The notes below the pieces were generated by a model. It saw only the letters and a program-made list of their open reading frames with translations, had not been told where the DNA came from and ran no database searches. This document shows, one piece after another, positions 11,001-18,764 of a stretch of 64,000 bases of DNA; positions within the stretch are counted from its first letter, which is position 1, and each line of letters begins with the position of its first letter. Made by a program: the position numbers and the translations under genes. This DNA is from Fusobacterium perfoetens ATCC 29250 (lineage in GTDB: Bacteria; Fusobacteriota; Fusobacteriia; Fusobacteriales; Fusobacteriaceae), in assembly GCF_000622245.1 (NCBI RefSeq), contig NZ_JHXW01000010.1:27977-91976 (forward strand), written 5' to 3'.

Positions 11001-14000
11001 CCATTACTTCCATTATTATGTAATGTTAAAAATTCATTTTCTTTAACTATAACATTAGAATTATTAGCATAAACACCTATTGCTTTTCCTTCTCCTGCAC
11101 CTTTTAGAGTAATATTTCCTGAAATATTTTTATCTACTTTTGATGATGTATCAGCATTATTTAGTACAACTCCTATAGTTTGTACTCCATTAGAATTTAC
11201 TTCTACATTTACATTAGATAAAGCTTTATTACTGTCTGAATAAATTCCTATAGCTCCATTTTCTGCTACTACTTTACCTCTTCCTGTATAACTAGAAGTT
11301 TCATCTAAATAAACTCCTATATTATGTTCATTATCTTTATTATTACTTGTTATAGTAATAGTAATAGTATTATTATTAGTTATTGTGCTTCCATTTTTAC
11401 CAGCAATTATTATATTATCTTTTCCAAGAGTTGTTTTAGAAATCTCTTTATTAATAGTAATTTCACTACTATCTCCATAGATACCTATTCTATTATTTTT
11501 TATACCATTAAAACTAATATTTTCAGAAGTTATACCATTTTCTCCTAAAGTAATATCTGTTCCTTTTAATACTATACCTGTTGTATTATCATTATTTAAA
11601 TTAATATTACCTATTGAAGTTATAGAGTTTTTATCTTCTTCTGTATTATTAGTATTATCAACATAAATTCCTATTCCATTAGTAGAATTTATATCGATAA
11701 TTCCACTATTAGTTATAGTTCCGTTTGTATTAGCTGCTACCATACCAATAGAAGATGGATTATTATCAGCAAGTTGTCCATTAGAAGTTATAGTTATAGT
11801 TCCATTATTAGTTATAGTTCCTTTATCTAATACTCTTATTCCTCTTCCATTATTTCCTGAAACTGTTATTTCACTAGTATTAGTAACATCTCTACCATCT
11901 ACTACTACTGCTTTTCCACCTATTACATTACCCATATTAATATCTTGATTTATAGTAATAGCACTATTAGTTTTTCCCTCTTCTCCTTTAGCATAAATTC
12001 CTATTCTATCAGTAGTATTTACAGAATCTTTAGAGTCTAAACTATTAAATACTAAATCCTTATTTAAAGTAAGAGAACTATCTCCATCTAAATATATTCC
12101 TGTAGCTCCATCTCCTAAAGTAATAGTACCTCCAGTAGTAACTTTAGAATTTTGAGCATAGATTCCTACTCCTGTACTATTTCCATCATTTGTATTAGAA
12201 CCCACAGTAATATTTCCTGTATTAGTAATATCAGTATTTATTCCATAGATACCAACACTTGAGTCATCTTTTGTTCCTCCACCTACTTTTATAGTACCAG
12301 AGTTTGTAACTATTCCTTTAGCTTCAGTTGTTCCTCCATCAGCAAATATTCCTACTCCACCTGTTCCTGAAGAAACATCTATAGTTCCTTTATTATCAAT
12401 ATTTAATGGAGTAATTTTTCCACCAAATTTATTTTTATCATCTTTTCCATCTTTAGTAGCTTCTCCATAGATACCTATTCCATTATTTCCATAAACAGTA
12501 ATAGATGAACCTTCATTAACTGCTACTGTAGAACCATTTTTAGAGAAAATTCCTATTCCATTATCGTTTACAGTATCATTTATTTTTAATCTTGGGTCAT
12601 TTTCTACTACTATATGACCTGCCTTATCTTTTTCTCCTATATTAATTATTCCATAATCAATATAAGCACCTATTGTAGATTTAGTATTTTTATTTTCTTG
12701 AGATATTTCAGGAGCTTTATCCACTCTATTAGCTGTTAGAGTACTACCAATAATATTAATTTGAGTATCTTCTATTTCTGTAGCTTTTTCTCCATCTTTA
12801 CTTTTATTAGAGCTAATACCTATTCCAATTACTTCTCCACTAAAATAAGTGTTAGCGTCATCATTAGATAAAGTAAGATTAGTATCTGTACTCATATTTA
12901 TTTTAGATTTTTGGAATTTATATTTTTCTAAAAATTCTTTATTTTGCCCATTTAAATTAATAGTTCCATTTTCAATAGAAGCCATCTTATACCCTTCTGC
13001 TCCTTTTGAAACATCTCCAATAGTTACTGTTCCAACATAATCTTCTAATGAGTCTAATCCTGGCATTCCATTTTCATTTTTAGAATCAATAGTATAGTTT
13101 CCTTTTCCATCAATATTAAATACAGTTACACCACTAGAAGTAATATTGATTTTAGAATTATCAAAAATAATTTCTCTTTCGTCATTTCCATTTATATTCT
13201 TCTTAGTAGTATCTATATTAAATCCATAAGCACTTCCACCTAAAGTTAAAATAGAACCTTGAGTAAATTCAATTTTTCCTTTTTCTCCTTTTGTATAAAG
13301 AGCAAATCCATCTCCACTATATCCTAAGTTTCCACTTACATTAGTAGTAACACCATTAGAAACTAATCCTACTTTTGTTCCTGTTATATTAACATTTCCT
13401 GTTATATTAGTATCCTTTGTTTTTGTATATATTCCTGCTACAGAATTTCCTTCTCCCTCTATTGTAGTAAACATACCCTTAGAAGCAAAATTAATAGTTC
13501 CACCTTCAGAATATATTCCTACATTACCTTCAGCAGTTTGTGAATTAGAATTATCAATTACTTTAATAGTTCCACCTAAATTTAAAATATTATTATTATA
13601 TATTCCTATTCCATTTTCACCATTTACAATTATAGTTCCAGTATTATTAAAGTTTCCAGTATTATATACTCCTACTCCCTCTTTTCCTGAAATTTCTATA
13701 GTTCCACTATTATTTCCTTTATTATCGTCCATAATAGCCATACCTATATTATTATCTCCAGTAAGAGAGATAGTTCCTTTATTAGTAGCTAGAGCTTTTC
13801 CTTCATTAAGGTTATCTCCATTTTGCCAATTACTATTATTTTCTCCATCTTCAAGGGAAATTTCTCCACTAGCCATCATACCTATCATATTATTAACTGT
13901 AGAATTTTCTTTATTAGAAATCTTACCTTTATTAGTTACACTTCCAGAAGAATTAGTATCTATATAAGTATCCCCATTTTCATCCCAAGATTGTCTAGTA

Positions 14001-16132
14001 GATTGCATAGCTACATTATAAAAGCTTTCATCTTTTACATCTTTTCCAGCTCCACTTACATCAATAATATTACTATTAGTTATACCATACATCTCACTTC
14101 TAAATAATACTGAGTTTTTAGCATTTGCTCCAAATCTTACATTATTTAGGTTTTCGCTAGTAATAACCATATCATTTTTATTATTATCAGAATAATTTTT
14201 ATCTCTTACAAAACCAATAGTTTGGTCTCCATCTACTTTAATAGATATGTTTTCAAAGTTAGCAATAGGATTACTATATTTATTACTTAAACTTTTTCCT
14301 ACTACCATTCCAGCATTTTGACTACCAGCTACAACTATATCACTTGTATAATTTTCTATTATTTTATTAGTTCCATTATCATTTTCTATAGTTATATTAC
14401 CTTGTTTTCCTTCTTTATTTAAATTTCCAATTATTTTAGTTTCATCAAAATATATGTCAGATTTACTATAAATATTACCCATTCTAAATCCATAGTTTTG
14501 AGTAGTACCATCTCCTATATTGATTTTTCCTATATATACATCATCTTTTAAAGTAGCTCCTTTATTATTTCCAGCTTCATTTTCTTCAAAAGATATTCCT
14601 ATATTATTACTAGGAGTAAAGTCTTTTTCATTTGGTAATAATTTTGGTTTCATTATATTAATTTCACCAGCATTTATAGTTTGCCCATTTCCTTTATTAT
14701 CAGAAGTTTGTACTGAATCTATCATGATACCTATCATATTTTTATCCACAACTTCTTGTACACTTTCTTCATAAGAACCTTCATTAGGATTTAATCTATT
14801 TCCTATGTTAATTGTTCCTGAATTTAAAAGTATAGAATCTTTATCACTTGAATTTATATCTCCTAACTGATGTTCTAATCCTATTAAATTTCCATAAAGA
14901 GGACTTCCTGCATGGGCTTTTGAATTTGTTGTTGCTAAATTTAATTCTCCACTAAATTCTGTTATTTTTGTATTTTCTGAGTCTGATTGATTTAATCCAT
15001 TTGTAACAGAAGATAAAAATATCCTTACATAAAGGTCTGTTTTATCAGTTCCATTTCTATTTCCTTCATAAGTAAGTGTAAATGGTCCTTCTACACTTAC
15101 ATCTTTTCCTATTACATCACTTATATAAGTTGTTGTTGTAGGAGCTTTTCCATTAGTTTCTTTATATCCACCTGCATATTGTCCATACTTAAGTTCTGTA
15201 CCATTAATAAATAAACTTTTATCTCCACGAGTGTTATCAGTATCATAAAATAATCCTCCACCAGAAACCCAAATATTAAATCCTCTATCATCGGCTTTAT
15301 AATGAGTATAGTTTCTTACAGCATAAAGGTCTTTTTCGTTTCCAGTAATATAATGTGGATTTGTATCTTTTTGTTCTAAACTTCCTGATTTTATTTTTAC
15401 TGTATCAAGAGAAAAACTATCTGGAGTAGTTACATTTGGAGTATTTACATTTATTTCTCCTACCACAAAATTAGATAAATCCTTAACTTCATTTATTGTA
15501 GGAGCTACTATATCAGTTTTTATAGGTTGCCCTTTTATATTATCTATATTTACATTTGTTGAAACTTCTACCTTTTCTGGTGTTGATACTCCATTTGTCA
15601 AAGTATTAAATTTATCATCCTCAATACTCTCAACAGGCATTGTTAAATCACCAAGATTCAAATCTATATCTGGTAATTTATCATTAACAGCTACTTCTCC
15701 AACATTATCAAATTTAAAATCAGGTTCTTTTACTATACTATCTTCATTAGGTAATGGATTTTTTATATCTGGCACATTAGGTTTTATATCATCTCTAATA
15801 TCAGGTATATCAATATTAGGTTCCTCTTTTTTATAAGATTTACTTCCAGATAAATGTCCACTTCTTCTACCTACTTCTACAGAAGTTATTATATGAGTAC
15901 TTTTATCTTGTGCATTTTTTATTACAAACAAATCTTTTCTTAATTCCAATATTTTTTCAGCAATTTTTTCTTTTTCAGTTTTTAACAATTCTTGTCTTTC
16001 ATTTAGAGAAAACTCTGCTCCTAAAACAATATTCCCAGTAATTAAAAATCCAACCAAAACAGAGAAAGAATATACTCCTTTTTTCTTTAAATATTTTTTT
16101 AAAGCCTTTTCAGTTTCCACCTTATTTATCAT
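5084..16132 (-). CDS. Giant autotransporter adhesin (3682 aa) with C-terminal OmpA domain
   Basis: Predicted outer-membrane adhesin. It has the extended signal region (ETEKALKKYLKKK, then VLVGFLITGNIVLGA), then a charged coiled-coil segment at residues about 42-75. A passenger of roughly 3000 residues follows, built from scores of 'GIGIY', 'VGIY' and 'N.G.I' repeats typical of a beta-helix. A beta-barrel runs from about 3250 to 3560, its last strand reading 'VGLTFTFRF'. Unusually the protein continues for about 110 residues as an OmpA/MotB-like peptidoglycan-binding domain (EGHTDSTGREKYN.GLSERR ... NRRVEVSI), which keeps the Asp and Arg that normally hold the peptide stem of peptidoglycan. 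The small coiled-coil gene at 16160 lies 27 bp upstream and is probably in the same operon. Size and arrangement recall RadD/Fap2-class fusobacterial adhesins, but orthology is not claimed. Confidence 0.93.
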   Translation of the reverse strand: MINKVETEKALKKYLKKKGVYSFSVLVGFLITGNIVLGAEFSLNERQELLKTEKEKIAEKILELRKDLFVIKNAQDKSTHIITSVEVGRRSGHLSGSKSYKKEEPNIDIPDIRDDIKPNVPDIKNPLPNEDSIVKEPDFKFDNVGEVAVNDKLPDIDLNLGDLTMPVESIEDDKFNTLTNGVSTPEKVEVSTNVNIDNIKGQPIKTDIVAPTINEVKDLSNFVVGEINVNTPNVTTPDSFSLDTVKIKSGSLEQKDTNPHYITGNEKDLYAVRNYTHYKADDRGFNIWVSGGGLFYDTDNTRGDKSLFINGTELKYGQYAGGYKETNGKAPTTTTYISDVIGKDVSVEGPFTLTYEGNRNGTDKTDLYVRIFLSSVTNGLNQSDSENTKITEFSGELNLATTNSKAHAGSPLYGNLIGLEHQLGDINSSDKDSILLNSGTINIGNRLNPNEGSYEESVQEVVDKNMIGIMIDSVQTSDNKGNGQTINAGEINIMKPKLLPNEKDFTPSNNIGISFEENEAGNNKGATLKDDVYIGKINIGDGTTQNYGFRMGNIYSKSDIYFDETKIIGNLNKEGKQGNITIENDNGTNKIIENYTSDIVVAGSQNAGMVVGKSLSNKYSNPIANFENISIKVDGDQTIGFVRDKNYSDNNKNDMVITSENLNNVRFGANAKNSVLFRSEMYGITNSNIIDVSGAGKDVKDESFYNVAMQSTRQSWDENGDTYIDTNSSGSVTNKGKISNKENSTVNNMIGMMASGEISLEDGENNSNWQNGDNLNEGKALATNKGTISLTGDNNIGMAIMDDNKGNNSGTIEISGKEGVGVYNTGNFNNTGTIIVNGENGIGIYNNNILNLGGTIKVIDNSNSQTAEGNVGIYSEGGTINFASKGMFTTIEGEGNSVAGIYTKTKDTNITGNVNITGTKVGLVSNGVTTNVSGNLGYSGDGFALYTKGEKGKIEFTQGSILTLGGSAYGFNIDTTKKNINGNDEREIIFDNSKINITSSGVTVFNIDGKGNYTIDSKNENGMPGLDSLEDYVGTVTIGDVSKGAEGYKMASIENGTINLNGQNKEFLEKYKFQKSKINMSTDTNLTLSNDDANTYFSGEVIGIGISSNKSKDGEKATEIEDTQINIIGSTLTANRVDKAPEISQENKNTKSTIGAYIDYGIINIGEKDKAGHIVVENDPRLKINDTVNDNGIGIFSKNGSTVAVNEGSSITVYGNNGIGIYGEATKDGKDDKNKFGGKITPLNIDNKGTIDVSSGTGGVGIFADGGTTEAKGIVTNSGTIKVGGGTKDDSSVGIYGINTDITNTGNITVGSNTNDGNSTGVGIYAQNSKVTTGGTITLGDGATGIYLDGDSSLTLNKDLVFNSLDSKDSVNTTDRIGIYAKGEEGKTNSAITINQDINMGNVIGGKAVVVDGRDVTNTSEITVSGNNGRGIRVLDKGTITNNGTITITSNGQLADNNPSSIGMVAANTNGTITNSGIIDINSTNGIGIYVDNTNNTEEDKNSITSIGNINLNNDNTTGIVLKGTDITLGENGITSENISFNGIKNNRIGIYGDSSEITINKEISKTTLGKDNIIIAGKNGSTITNNNTITITITSNNKDNEHNIGVYLDETSSYTGRGKVVAENGAIGIYSDSNKALSNVNVEVNSNGVQTIGVVLNNADTSSKVDKNISGNITLKGAGEGKAIGVYANNSNVIVKENEFLTLHNNGSNGTGIYLNNSILSGSGTVKITGTGKEKDGKIPNSVGIYYTSTNQDSPVISDNSIKVEIDKSNTIGVYVANGSTLTKRSTGGITIGTFEDNKVENVTGLVASAGSTINNNGTITLGNVKKGIGIASLGGTVNNSGIITLTNNTKSGTGIFLTGNSKLENTGNIITNEKAETDKENPQNSHLGIGIYTKGENVEIGSTGNFDMASGNVAIYSDGTNISSDIKLADSNNLEKNSGTTALVVKSDKDSTDTNVNKGTTIGGIKNDETRMKITLAKGSTGIYALDSGVSISNISIDAIANDGKPSENNKGLLSYGIYLKSEANGNYNVSNTDISLVKGVGIVVGTSENDKNTKLTLSESTINVNSYSEGNDPNTKTDTKETGIGIYTNSGVIALTGGNTINTSYGVGIYGGNGSNITTSNGDTLNLQGYSVGVYSKGGTVTLGKGTNISFNNSIENPVASGNYQGVGAYVIDGTLISSANITNENSKKEVVSDGIVGLLGKQSDNIDKEVKITNSGNINLSGNSVVGIAGIGNGGTKNITVTNSGDITISGTYSDQEKKSYLATGIYGKDTIINNTGNITVGDYATGIYYTGTKANDITSNNIKLTGIDSIGAILNGNANKVTIGNIEGDKNKNRNLGIYLNNYSATSTEIGNITLGSESLGLYINNSSVDSIKLGDITVGKEGIGVASVGTKTNNAIDDNVTITSNRNISVGEGGTAVYVKDSNLTMESLKGIAVEKNGALLHVNNGVLDFTNNNLTSLEVNNGNIGMIIENGGDIKSTSGEKISNITVTNGGTGILIKGSTINRPNILKEDATITLGSGTKEGYSVGMYYQNADNINSSKININYLQGTKYAIGTIYDRTYGTINDFNITMDNTTSDSIGTIIRRNNYKDGDNQGSVTLTSEQGKDLIKVDGNHNIGIFGQNSVIVANGDIKVGLDESVENPKENKNSIGVYLTANDKNWTHSYTGTGDIEVGSHSYGIYAKNYDVIHNGNIQATGEGSIGIANIIEDKNNQADHLHTVTVNDGTITVSDGAIGVFGRDTDIEVTNGNLVVSGENTTGIASLQNGNITYNGTADISGKGTAGIYKNTVGTKDGTSNTITVGNGDWEINNLATGIMAISRTKNEDGAIKDTGNSITIDNASNMTLGDGSIGIYSAGANKVENTGDITVGGAVMEGDKTYASVGIYMANGVGGTGERAKGTNSGEITVANNGGAGVQVAGYVDFTNNGKIDVSNGGVGIHASYGAIATNDGEINVTGKGTGMIATGKGSQAINNGTINLEKGEYSYGNNDNLPYNTLLIGMGAINGGTITNGEKGIININDGIGMYIDSSSFFENNGTLTVNNGVGIMGVGELKNTGTINVTSSNGIGTVELDKNLSDKGSLVVDNENGILEVNDNFSNIGGILETDYNIKLNNPTIDITAGGAGFIAPEMSGDIKLDSNFALEGDGLSYTVEDFIDPSADININTSPLFDTELVEGDLTVSKVDYKDISVGDRYDNIEDSLDNILANGGKDSDVLKNLNYYLDSLGNTTIFNYEYNRIMGEVTGLNTYSNLQSRMQDISRVYDNSFKELIGSGTTTYENSKFNIIYTDNEYTNNNENIAGYKYYTKGLNYMKEFDGLDRYGYTLGFVGTEFKFDGSATEEDVYSLRGGIHRIKEYDNGITFTTRGDIGYNYHRMDRNINNNSINRKAHYGSYQIGLDNQLRKPIFVKDNSNVGIYTGLNLEYGIFEHIKEKGDIGIEVKSNDYFSSKAMLGLNGNISKNLGEKWRVSLLGDVNYSYDFGTNYDENRVRTINDSTGYSSLEALEKTRGVLAGEIGVNFDKEDYLTIGLKGRTERDFERDEDYWSVGLTFTFRFNDYGIPENLLNVKSLFGFDKDKADDKELESVKEVAQYVKDNKVDGKILIEGHTDSTGREKYNKGLSERRVKSIEKEVTNILGDSSKVETRIIETKAYGETKPAVSNSTREGRAQNRRVEVSIIEK

Positions 16133-16159
16133 ATTTATCCCTCTTCTTTCACAGAAAAA

Positions 16160-16492
16160 CTATTTATTTTCTAACTTTTCTAATTCAGTAAATATTCTTT
16201 CATACTCTTTTTTCTGAAGTTCTAATATTTCTTGTTTTTCCTTTAGAGTGTATTCTTTTTCCTTAGAATATTTTTTTATAAGCTTCTCATATTTCTTATC
16301 TAATTTCTTCTGAACTTTTTCATTATAACTTCCTTTTAAAACCTCTACTTGTTTTTCAGCCTCTTTTAATTCCAAAAACTTAGATACAACTACTTCTTTA
16401 CTTTCTAATATTTTATCTATTCTTCCATCTGTAAAAGTTTTTTGTCCTAATAAAATAAAGAAAATAAAAAAAGATATAACTATTTTCTTCAT
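16160..16492 (-). CDS. Small secreted coiled-coil protein upstream of the giant autotransporter
   Basis: The 110-aa protein starts with a signal peptide (MKKIVISFFIFFILLG, cleavage near residue 21). The rest is highly charged Lys/Glu heptad-type sequence, predicted to be one long coiled coil. It has a good GGAGG site 6 bases before the ATG and is followed after 27 bp by the giant autotransporter, so the two are probably cotranscribed. Small secreted helical proteins precede large adhesins in several fusobacterial operons (for example the rad operon), and FadA is a helical adhesin of similar size. Sequence identity to either cannot be judged here. Its segment 'EKQEILELQKKEYERIFTEL' resembles the coiled-coil segment just after the signal peptide of the adhesin, which may hint at pairing. 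Function is inferred only from context. Confidence 0.75.
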   Translation of the reverse strand: MKKIVISFFIFFILLGQKTFTDGRIDKILESKEVVVSKFLELKEAEKQVEVLKGSYNEKVQKKLDKKYEKLIKKYSKEKEYTLKEKQEILELQKKEYERIFTELEKLENK

Positions 16493-16608
16493 ATTTTTCC
16501 TCCATTTTTATTATTTTTTTGACTTTTTTTTATAAAATAAATAATTTTTTATTTTTTTATTGAAAAAAGTCGAAAAATGTTAATTTTTTTTATAAAAAAT
16601 ATAAATAT

Positions 16609-16644
16609 ATTATAATTTTACTGCAAAAAAAAAAAAAAAAAAAA
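16609..16644 (-). promoter_or_regulatory. Promoter with a 20-A/T homopolymer over its -35 position
   Basis: Leftward -10 TATAAT occupies 16614-16609. The place of the -35 box (about 16632-16637) falls inside an uninterrupted run of 20 A on the plus strand (16625-16644). Just beyond the run, minus-strand TTGCTT would become a correctly spaced -35 only if the run were roughly 10 bases shorter. The rest of the 331-bp gap (16493-16823) is AT-rich, with a short direct repeat (AATCCGTTTATT at about 16648 and AATCCGTTCATT at about 16685) that could be a regulator site. Confidence 0.55.
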
Positions 16645-16804
16645 GCAATCCGTTTATTGCATTTTTTTGACCATTGTAATATAAATCCGTTCATTTTAGT
16701 ATTAAACATTTATAAAAAAATAACTTTTGTATTTTTGTTGTTATATTTATTTTACAAATTTCAATATTTCTTTATTATTAAATATTTTTCTCTTGTAATA
16801 ATAT

Positions 16805-16836
16805 AAAAAAGGACCAATATAAATTAGTCCTTTTTT
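16805..16836 (-). terminator. Terminator overlapping the end of the 96-aa ORF
   Basis: AAAAAAGGAC pairs with GTCCTTTTTT around a 12-nt loop. Read leftward it ends the small-ORF cluster, and the stop codon of the 96-aa ORF lies within the hairpin. It isolates the island from the autotransporter promoter. Confidence 0.85.
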
Positions 16837-17114
16837 AACAAATATTCTTTTATAATTTTCATATCTTCTCTCATTTCTTCTAATTTACTAGAGAGATTTT
16901 TGGAATTTTCTTCTATATTTTTCTTTAAAAATTCAATTTCTCTATCATAGAGTATCTTATCAACCTTTTTATCTACCTCCTTTAAAATACTCTCAATATT
17001 TTTTTGAACTTCAATTTTACTAGCTTTTTTATTTAACTCCCTTTCAATATATTTATAGCCTGTGAATATGCCTAGAAAAATTGTAGCTATAAATTTTATA
17101 AATTCAATATTCAT
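16824..17114 (-). CDS. Small membrane-anchored coiled-coil protein (phage-like)
   Basis: A 96-aa protein with one N-terminal hydrophobic segment (residues about 5-21) followed by a Lys/Glu-rich coiled coil. This layout is common for phage holin-associated or haemolysin XhlA-like proteins, but no diagnostic motif is present. Its ATG overlaps the stop of the upstream 51-aa ORF in an ATGA junction, so translation is probably coupled. It is the last gene of the leftward island cluster. Function unknown. Confidence 0.55.
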   Translation of the reverse strand: MNIEFIKFIATIFLGIFTGYKYIERELNKKASKIEVQKNIESILKEVDKKVDKILYDREIEFLKKNIEENSKNLSSKLEEMREDMKIIKEYLLKKD

Positions 17115-17266
17115 TTTTCACTAGGTTTAATCTGTCCAAAAATTTCATTAAAGATTTTATCATCTATTTTACTATCAGTCCTTTTTACCAATTCTTTTAA
17201 TAATACAACTACTACTCTTTCTATTATAGATGTAGTAAAAAATTTTTTTAATACTCCTAATATCAT
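17111..17266 (-). CDS. 51-aa small ORF of the phage-like island
   Basis: An uninterrupted 52-codon frame begins MILGVLKKFF and ends IKPSEK. Its ATG is preceded by AAAGGGGGT, and its TGA overlaps the next ATG by 4 bases, which argues that it is really translated. It has a hydrophobic centre (VVVVLL) and a charged C-terminus. It is too short for family recognition; a holin-cluster role is only suggested by its neighbour. Confidence 0.5.
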   Translation of the reverse strand: MILGVLKKFFTTSIIERVVVVLLKELVKRTDSKIDDKIFNEIFGQIKPSEK

Positions 17267-17285
17267 AAGACCCCCTTTAGAGAAA

Positions 17286-17316
17286 AGGGGATATTCCTTT
17301 TGTTTTAATATCCCCT
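17286..17316 (-). terminator. Terminator after the 101-aa ORF
   Basis: AGGGGATATT pairs with AATATCCCCT across an 11-nt loop, followed leftward by a T-rich run. It lies 10 bases after the stop of the 101-aa ORF. Read-through would place the ribosome site of the 51-aa ORF directly behind it. Confidence 0.75.
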
Positions 17317-17325
17317 ATCTACAAA

Positions 17326-17631
17326 CTATTCATCTTGAGCATTAGCTATAAAGTACTCAAAAGCTACTATTTCAGCTTTTTCTTTTCCTATTCTTCCTAT
17401 AGAAGCTTCTCCAGATTTAATCTCCTTATTTACTTGTTCAATCCATTCATCATAAGAAGTATAAGGACAAGGTTCTGGAAGTGGCTCTCCATCTAACTTC
17501 ATTTTTTCTAAAGTAGCTAAAGTAAGTTTATCATCTGCTAATTCCTTATTGTAATTTACCTCCCTTTTTATTGATTCCTTTAATTTGTCTAAAGACTCCT
17601 GAACTATGATTTTTGCTTCTGAATTTTTCAT
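17326..17631 (-). CDS. Hypothetical 101-aa acidic protein (phage-like island)
   Basis: No recognised family. The protein is acidic and helical, with a central 'EPLPEPCPYTSYDEWIEQ' turn-rich segment and a coiled-coil-prone N-terminus. There is no signal peptide or membrane segment. An AAAAGGAGTGATG ribosome site precedes the ATG. It has its own terminator downstream and a gap of about 110 bp to the next ORF upstream. Its role is presumably that of an accessory phage or plasmid gene; nothing more can be supported. Confidence 0.55.
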   Translation of the reverse strand: MKNSEAKIIVQESLDKLKESIKREVNYNKELADDKLTLATLEKMKLDGEPLPEPCPYTSYDEWIEQVNKEIKSGEASIGRIGKEKAEIVAFEYFIANAQDE

Positions 17632-17745
17632 TTCACATCACTCCTTTTGTATTTGTTTATTTTATTTCTCTGTACATAAATTGTAACAAAATTTTTTTAT
17701 AAAGTTAAATCGCCAGTTTACACCTATTTACAGTAAATTTATTTT

Positions 17746-18042
17746 TTATACTTCATAGGTATTTTTTATTAAATCTTGGATATATTTTTCCATATCCTCC
17801 ATAATCAAATTTTGATAATTATTATATTCAATAAGTCCCTCTATTCTTTTATCTTTTTTTCTAATAATATCTTTTAATTTATTAATCTCTATTTGAAATT
17901 CTTTCTTAAACTTATCTCTGTATATTTTTTCAATTACCTCTCTACAAGCTTCTATACTATCAAGTTTTATATTCTGTCTACTGATTCCCTCTCTAGTAAC
18001 CAAATCCTTAATCTCTTTTCTCAATACTGTTCTAGTGTCCAT
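17746..18042 (-). CDS. Hypothetical 98-aa helical protein under an XRE-type operator
   Basis: A 98-aa, strongly charged, probably alpha-helical protein (MDTRTVLRKEIKDL...). There is no recognised domain. It begins 13 bases downstream of an ATACG-N7-CGATT operator-like site, so it is probably controlled by the XRE repressor at 18817. A GGAGAGG sequence precedes the ATG. It may be a DNA-binding or packaging-associated island protein, but no motif decides this. Confidence 0.55.
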   Translation of the reverse strand: MDTRTVLRKEIKDLVTREGISRQNIKLDSIEACREVIEKIYRDKFKKEFQIEINKLKDIIRKKDKRIEGLIEYNNYQNLIMEDMEKYIQDLIKNTYEV

Positions 18043-18054
18043 AACCTCTCCTTT

Positions 18055-18071
18055 ATACGAAATATTCGATT
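18055..18071. promoter_or_regulatory. Operator O1 (ATACG-N7-CGATT)
   Basis: ATACG, a 7-base AT spacer, then CGATT: the same half-site spacing as three further copies at 18635, 18693 and 18765. It lies immediately upstream of the 98-aa ORF. Confidence 0.6.
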
Positions 18072-18111
18072 TTTAATTCCAAAAAATTTTATTATTATTC
18101 ATATACATTTT

Positions 18112-18375
18112 TTAATCTACAATATTCAATATACTTCTTATTACTATCATTCTTTTTACTCCTATTTTTACAGATAAAATTTTTCTTTCTTCCAAAGCTT
18201 TATATAAAAAAGGTCTACTGACTTTTAAATATCTAGCTACAGATGTTAATTCTCCTAACTCCCCAAATTTTAATAAAATATTTTTTAACATCAATCTATT
18301 TACTTCATTTTTAGGTTTAGCTCTTTCTAAAATTTCCTCATCTGTTAAAAATTCAAAACTATTTTTTTCCTCCAT
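18112..18375 (-). CDS. Small helix-turn-helix DNA-binding protein
   Basis: An 87-aa protein whose centre reads 'GELTSVARYLKVSRPFLYKALEERKI', a clear helix-turn-helix (MerR/excisionase or Fis-like type). It may act as an excisionase-like or transcriptional accessory protein of the island. Its start overlaps the end of the upstream 86-aa ORF by 17 bases, which suggests translational coupling. No tyrosine or serine integrase is found next to it, so a recombination role is speculative. Confidence 0.6.
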   Translation of the reverse strand: MEEKNSFEFLTDEEILERAKPKNEVNRLMLKNILLKFGELGELTSVARYLKVSRPFLYKALEERKILSVKIGVKRMIVIRSILNIVD

Positions 18376-18619
18376 TTAACCCTCCATAAAGTTTTAATCT
18401 TAAAAATTCAATAAAAATATTTGCTTCTTTCCATGAAAGAGAATTATATTCATAAGGACTAAAAGAAAAAATCTCTCTTTTGGTAAGTTTACAATACTCT
18501 TTTTTTAATTCTTCTTTTAACTCCTCTTTAGTTTTTCCATATTTTTTACTTAACAATCCCAATAAATAAAAAATATGCCTCATCTGTTTTAATGTCAATG
18601 GAAATTGATATTTATACAT
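18359..18619 (-). CDS. Hypothetical 86-aa island protein, first gene of the leftward operon
   Basis: An 86-aa basic helical protein (MYKYQFPLTLKQMRHIFYLL...). The pattern 'TLKQMRHIFYLLGLLSKKYGKTKEELKEEL' is reminiscent of small phage regulators and recombination accessory proteins, but no family can be named with confidence. A GGGAGGT site precedes the ATG. The gene sits behind a consensus promoter (18688-18716) covered by an operator, the position of the first early gene in a phage-like switch. Confidence 0.6.
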   Translation of the reverse strand: MYKYQFPLTLKQMRHIFYLLGLLSKKYGKTKEELKEELKKEYCKLTKREIFSFSPYEYNSLSWKEANIFIEFLRLKLYGGLNGGKK

Positions 18620-18634
18620 AATACCTCCCTTTTT

Positions 18635-18651
18635 ATACGTTATATTCGTAT
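18635..18651. promoter_or_regulatory. Operator O2 (perfect ATACG-N7-CGTAT)
   Basis: ATACG TTATATT CGTAT, a perfect inverted repeat, located between the leftward promoter and the ATG of the 86-aa ORF. Binding here would block elongation or initiation. Confidence 0.7.
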
Positions 18652-18687
18652 AACATTTTTAAAAAAAAATATTCACATTTTTTCTTA

Positions 18688-18716
18688 ATTATATTCGTTG
18701 AAATCGTATTTGTCAA
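18688..18716 (-). promoter_or_regulatory. Consensus leftward promoter with operator O3 in its spacer
   Basis: Minus strand TTGACA, a 17-bp spacer, then TATAAT: a perfect sigma-70 promoter. The spacer almost exactly contains a third operator, ATTCG-N7-CGTAT (18693-18709), so repressor binding would directly exclude RNA polymerase. This is the typical layout of a phage early promoter. Confidence 0.8.
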
Positions 18717-18764
18717 TAAAAATTTTATTTTTTTTAGAAAATAATGTATAATATTAGTGCCTAG

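Noticed and set aside
1324..14774. Many open frames of 60-165 codons on the plus strand opposite the two autotransporter genes
   Set aside because: They follow the reverse complement of repeat-rich Gly/Asn/Thr codons, lack ribosome sites and have low-complexity Ile/Ser/Phe/Pro composition, so they are antisense shadows.
18710..18752. TTGTCA and TATAAT as a rightward repressor promoter
   Set aside because: The spacing is about 31 bases, far too long. The TATAAT may be used with a poor -35, but no complete promoter can be claimed.
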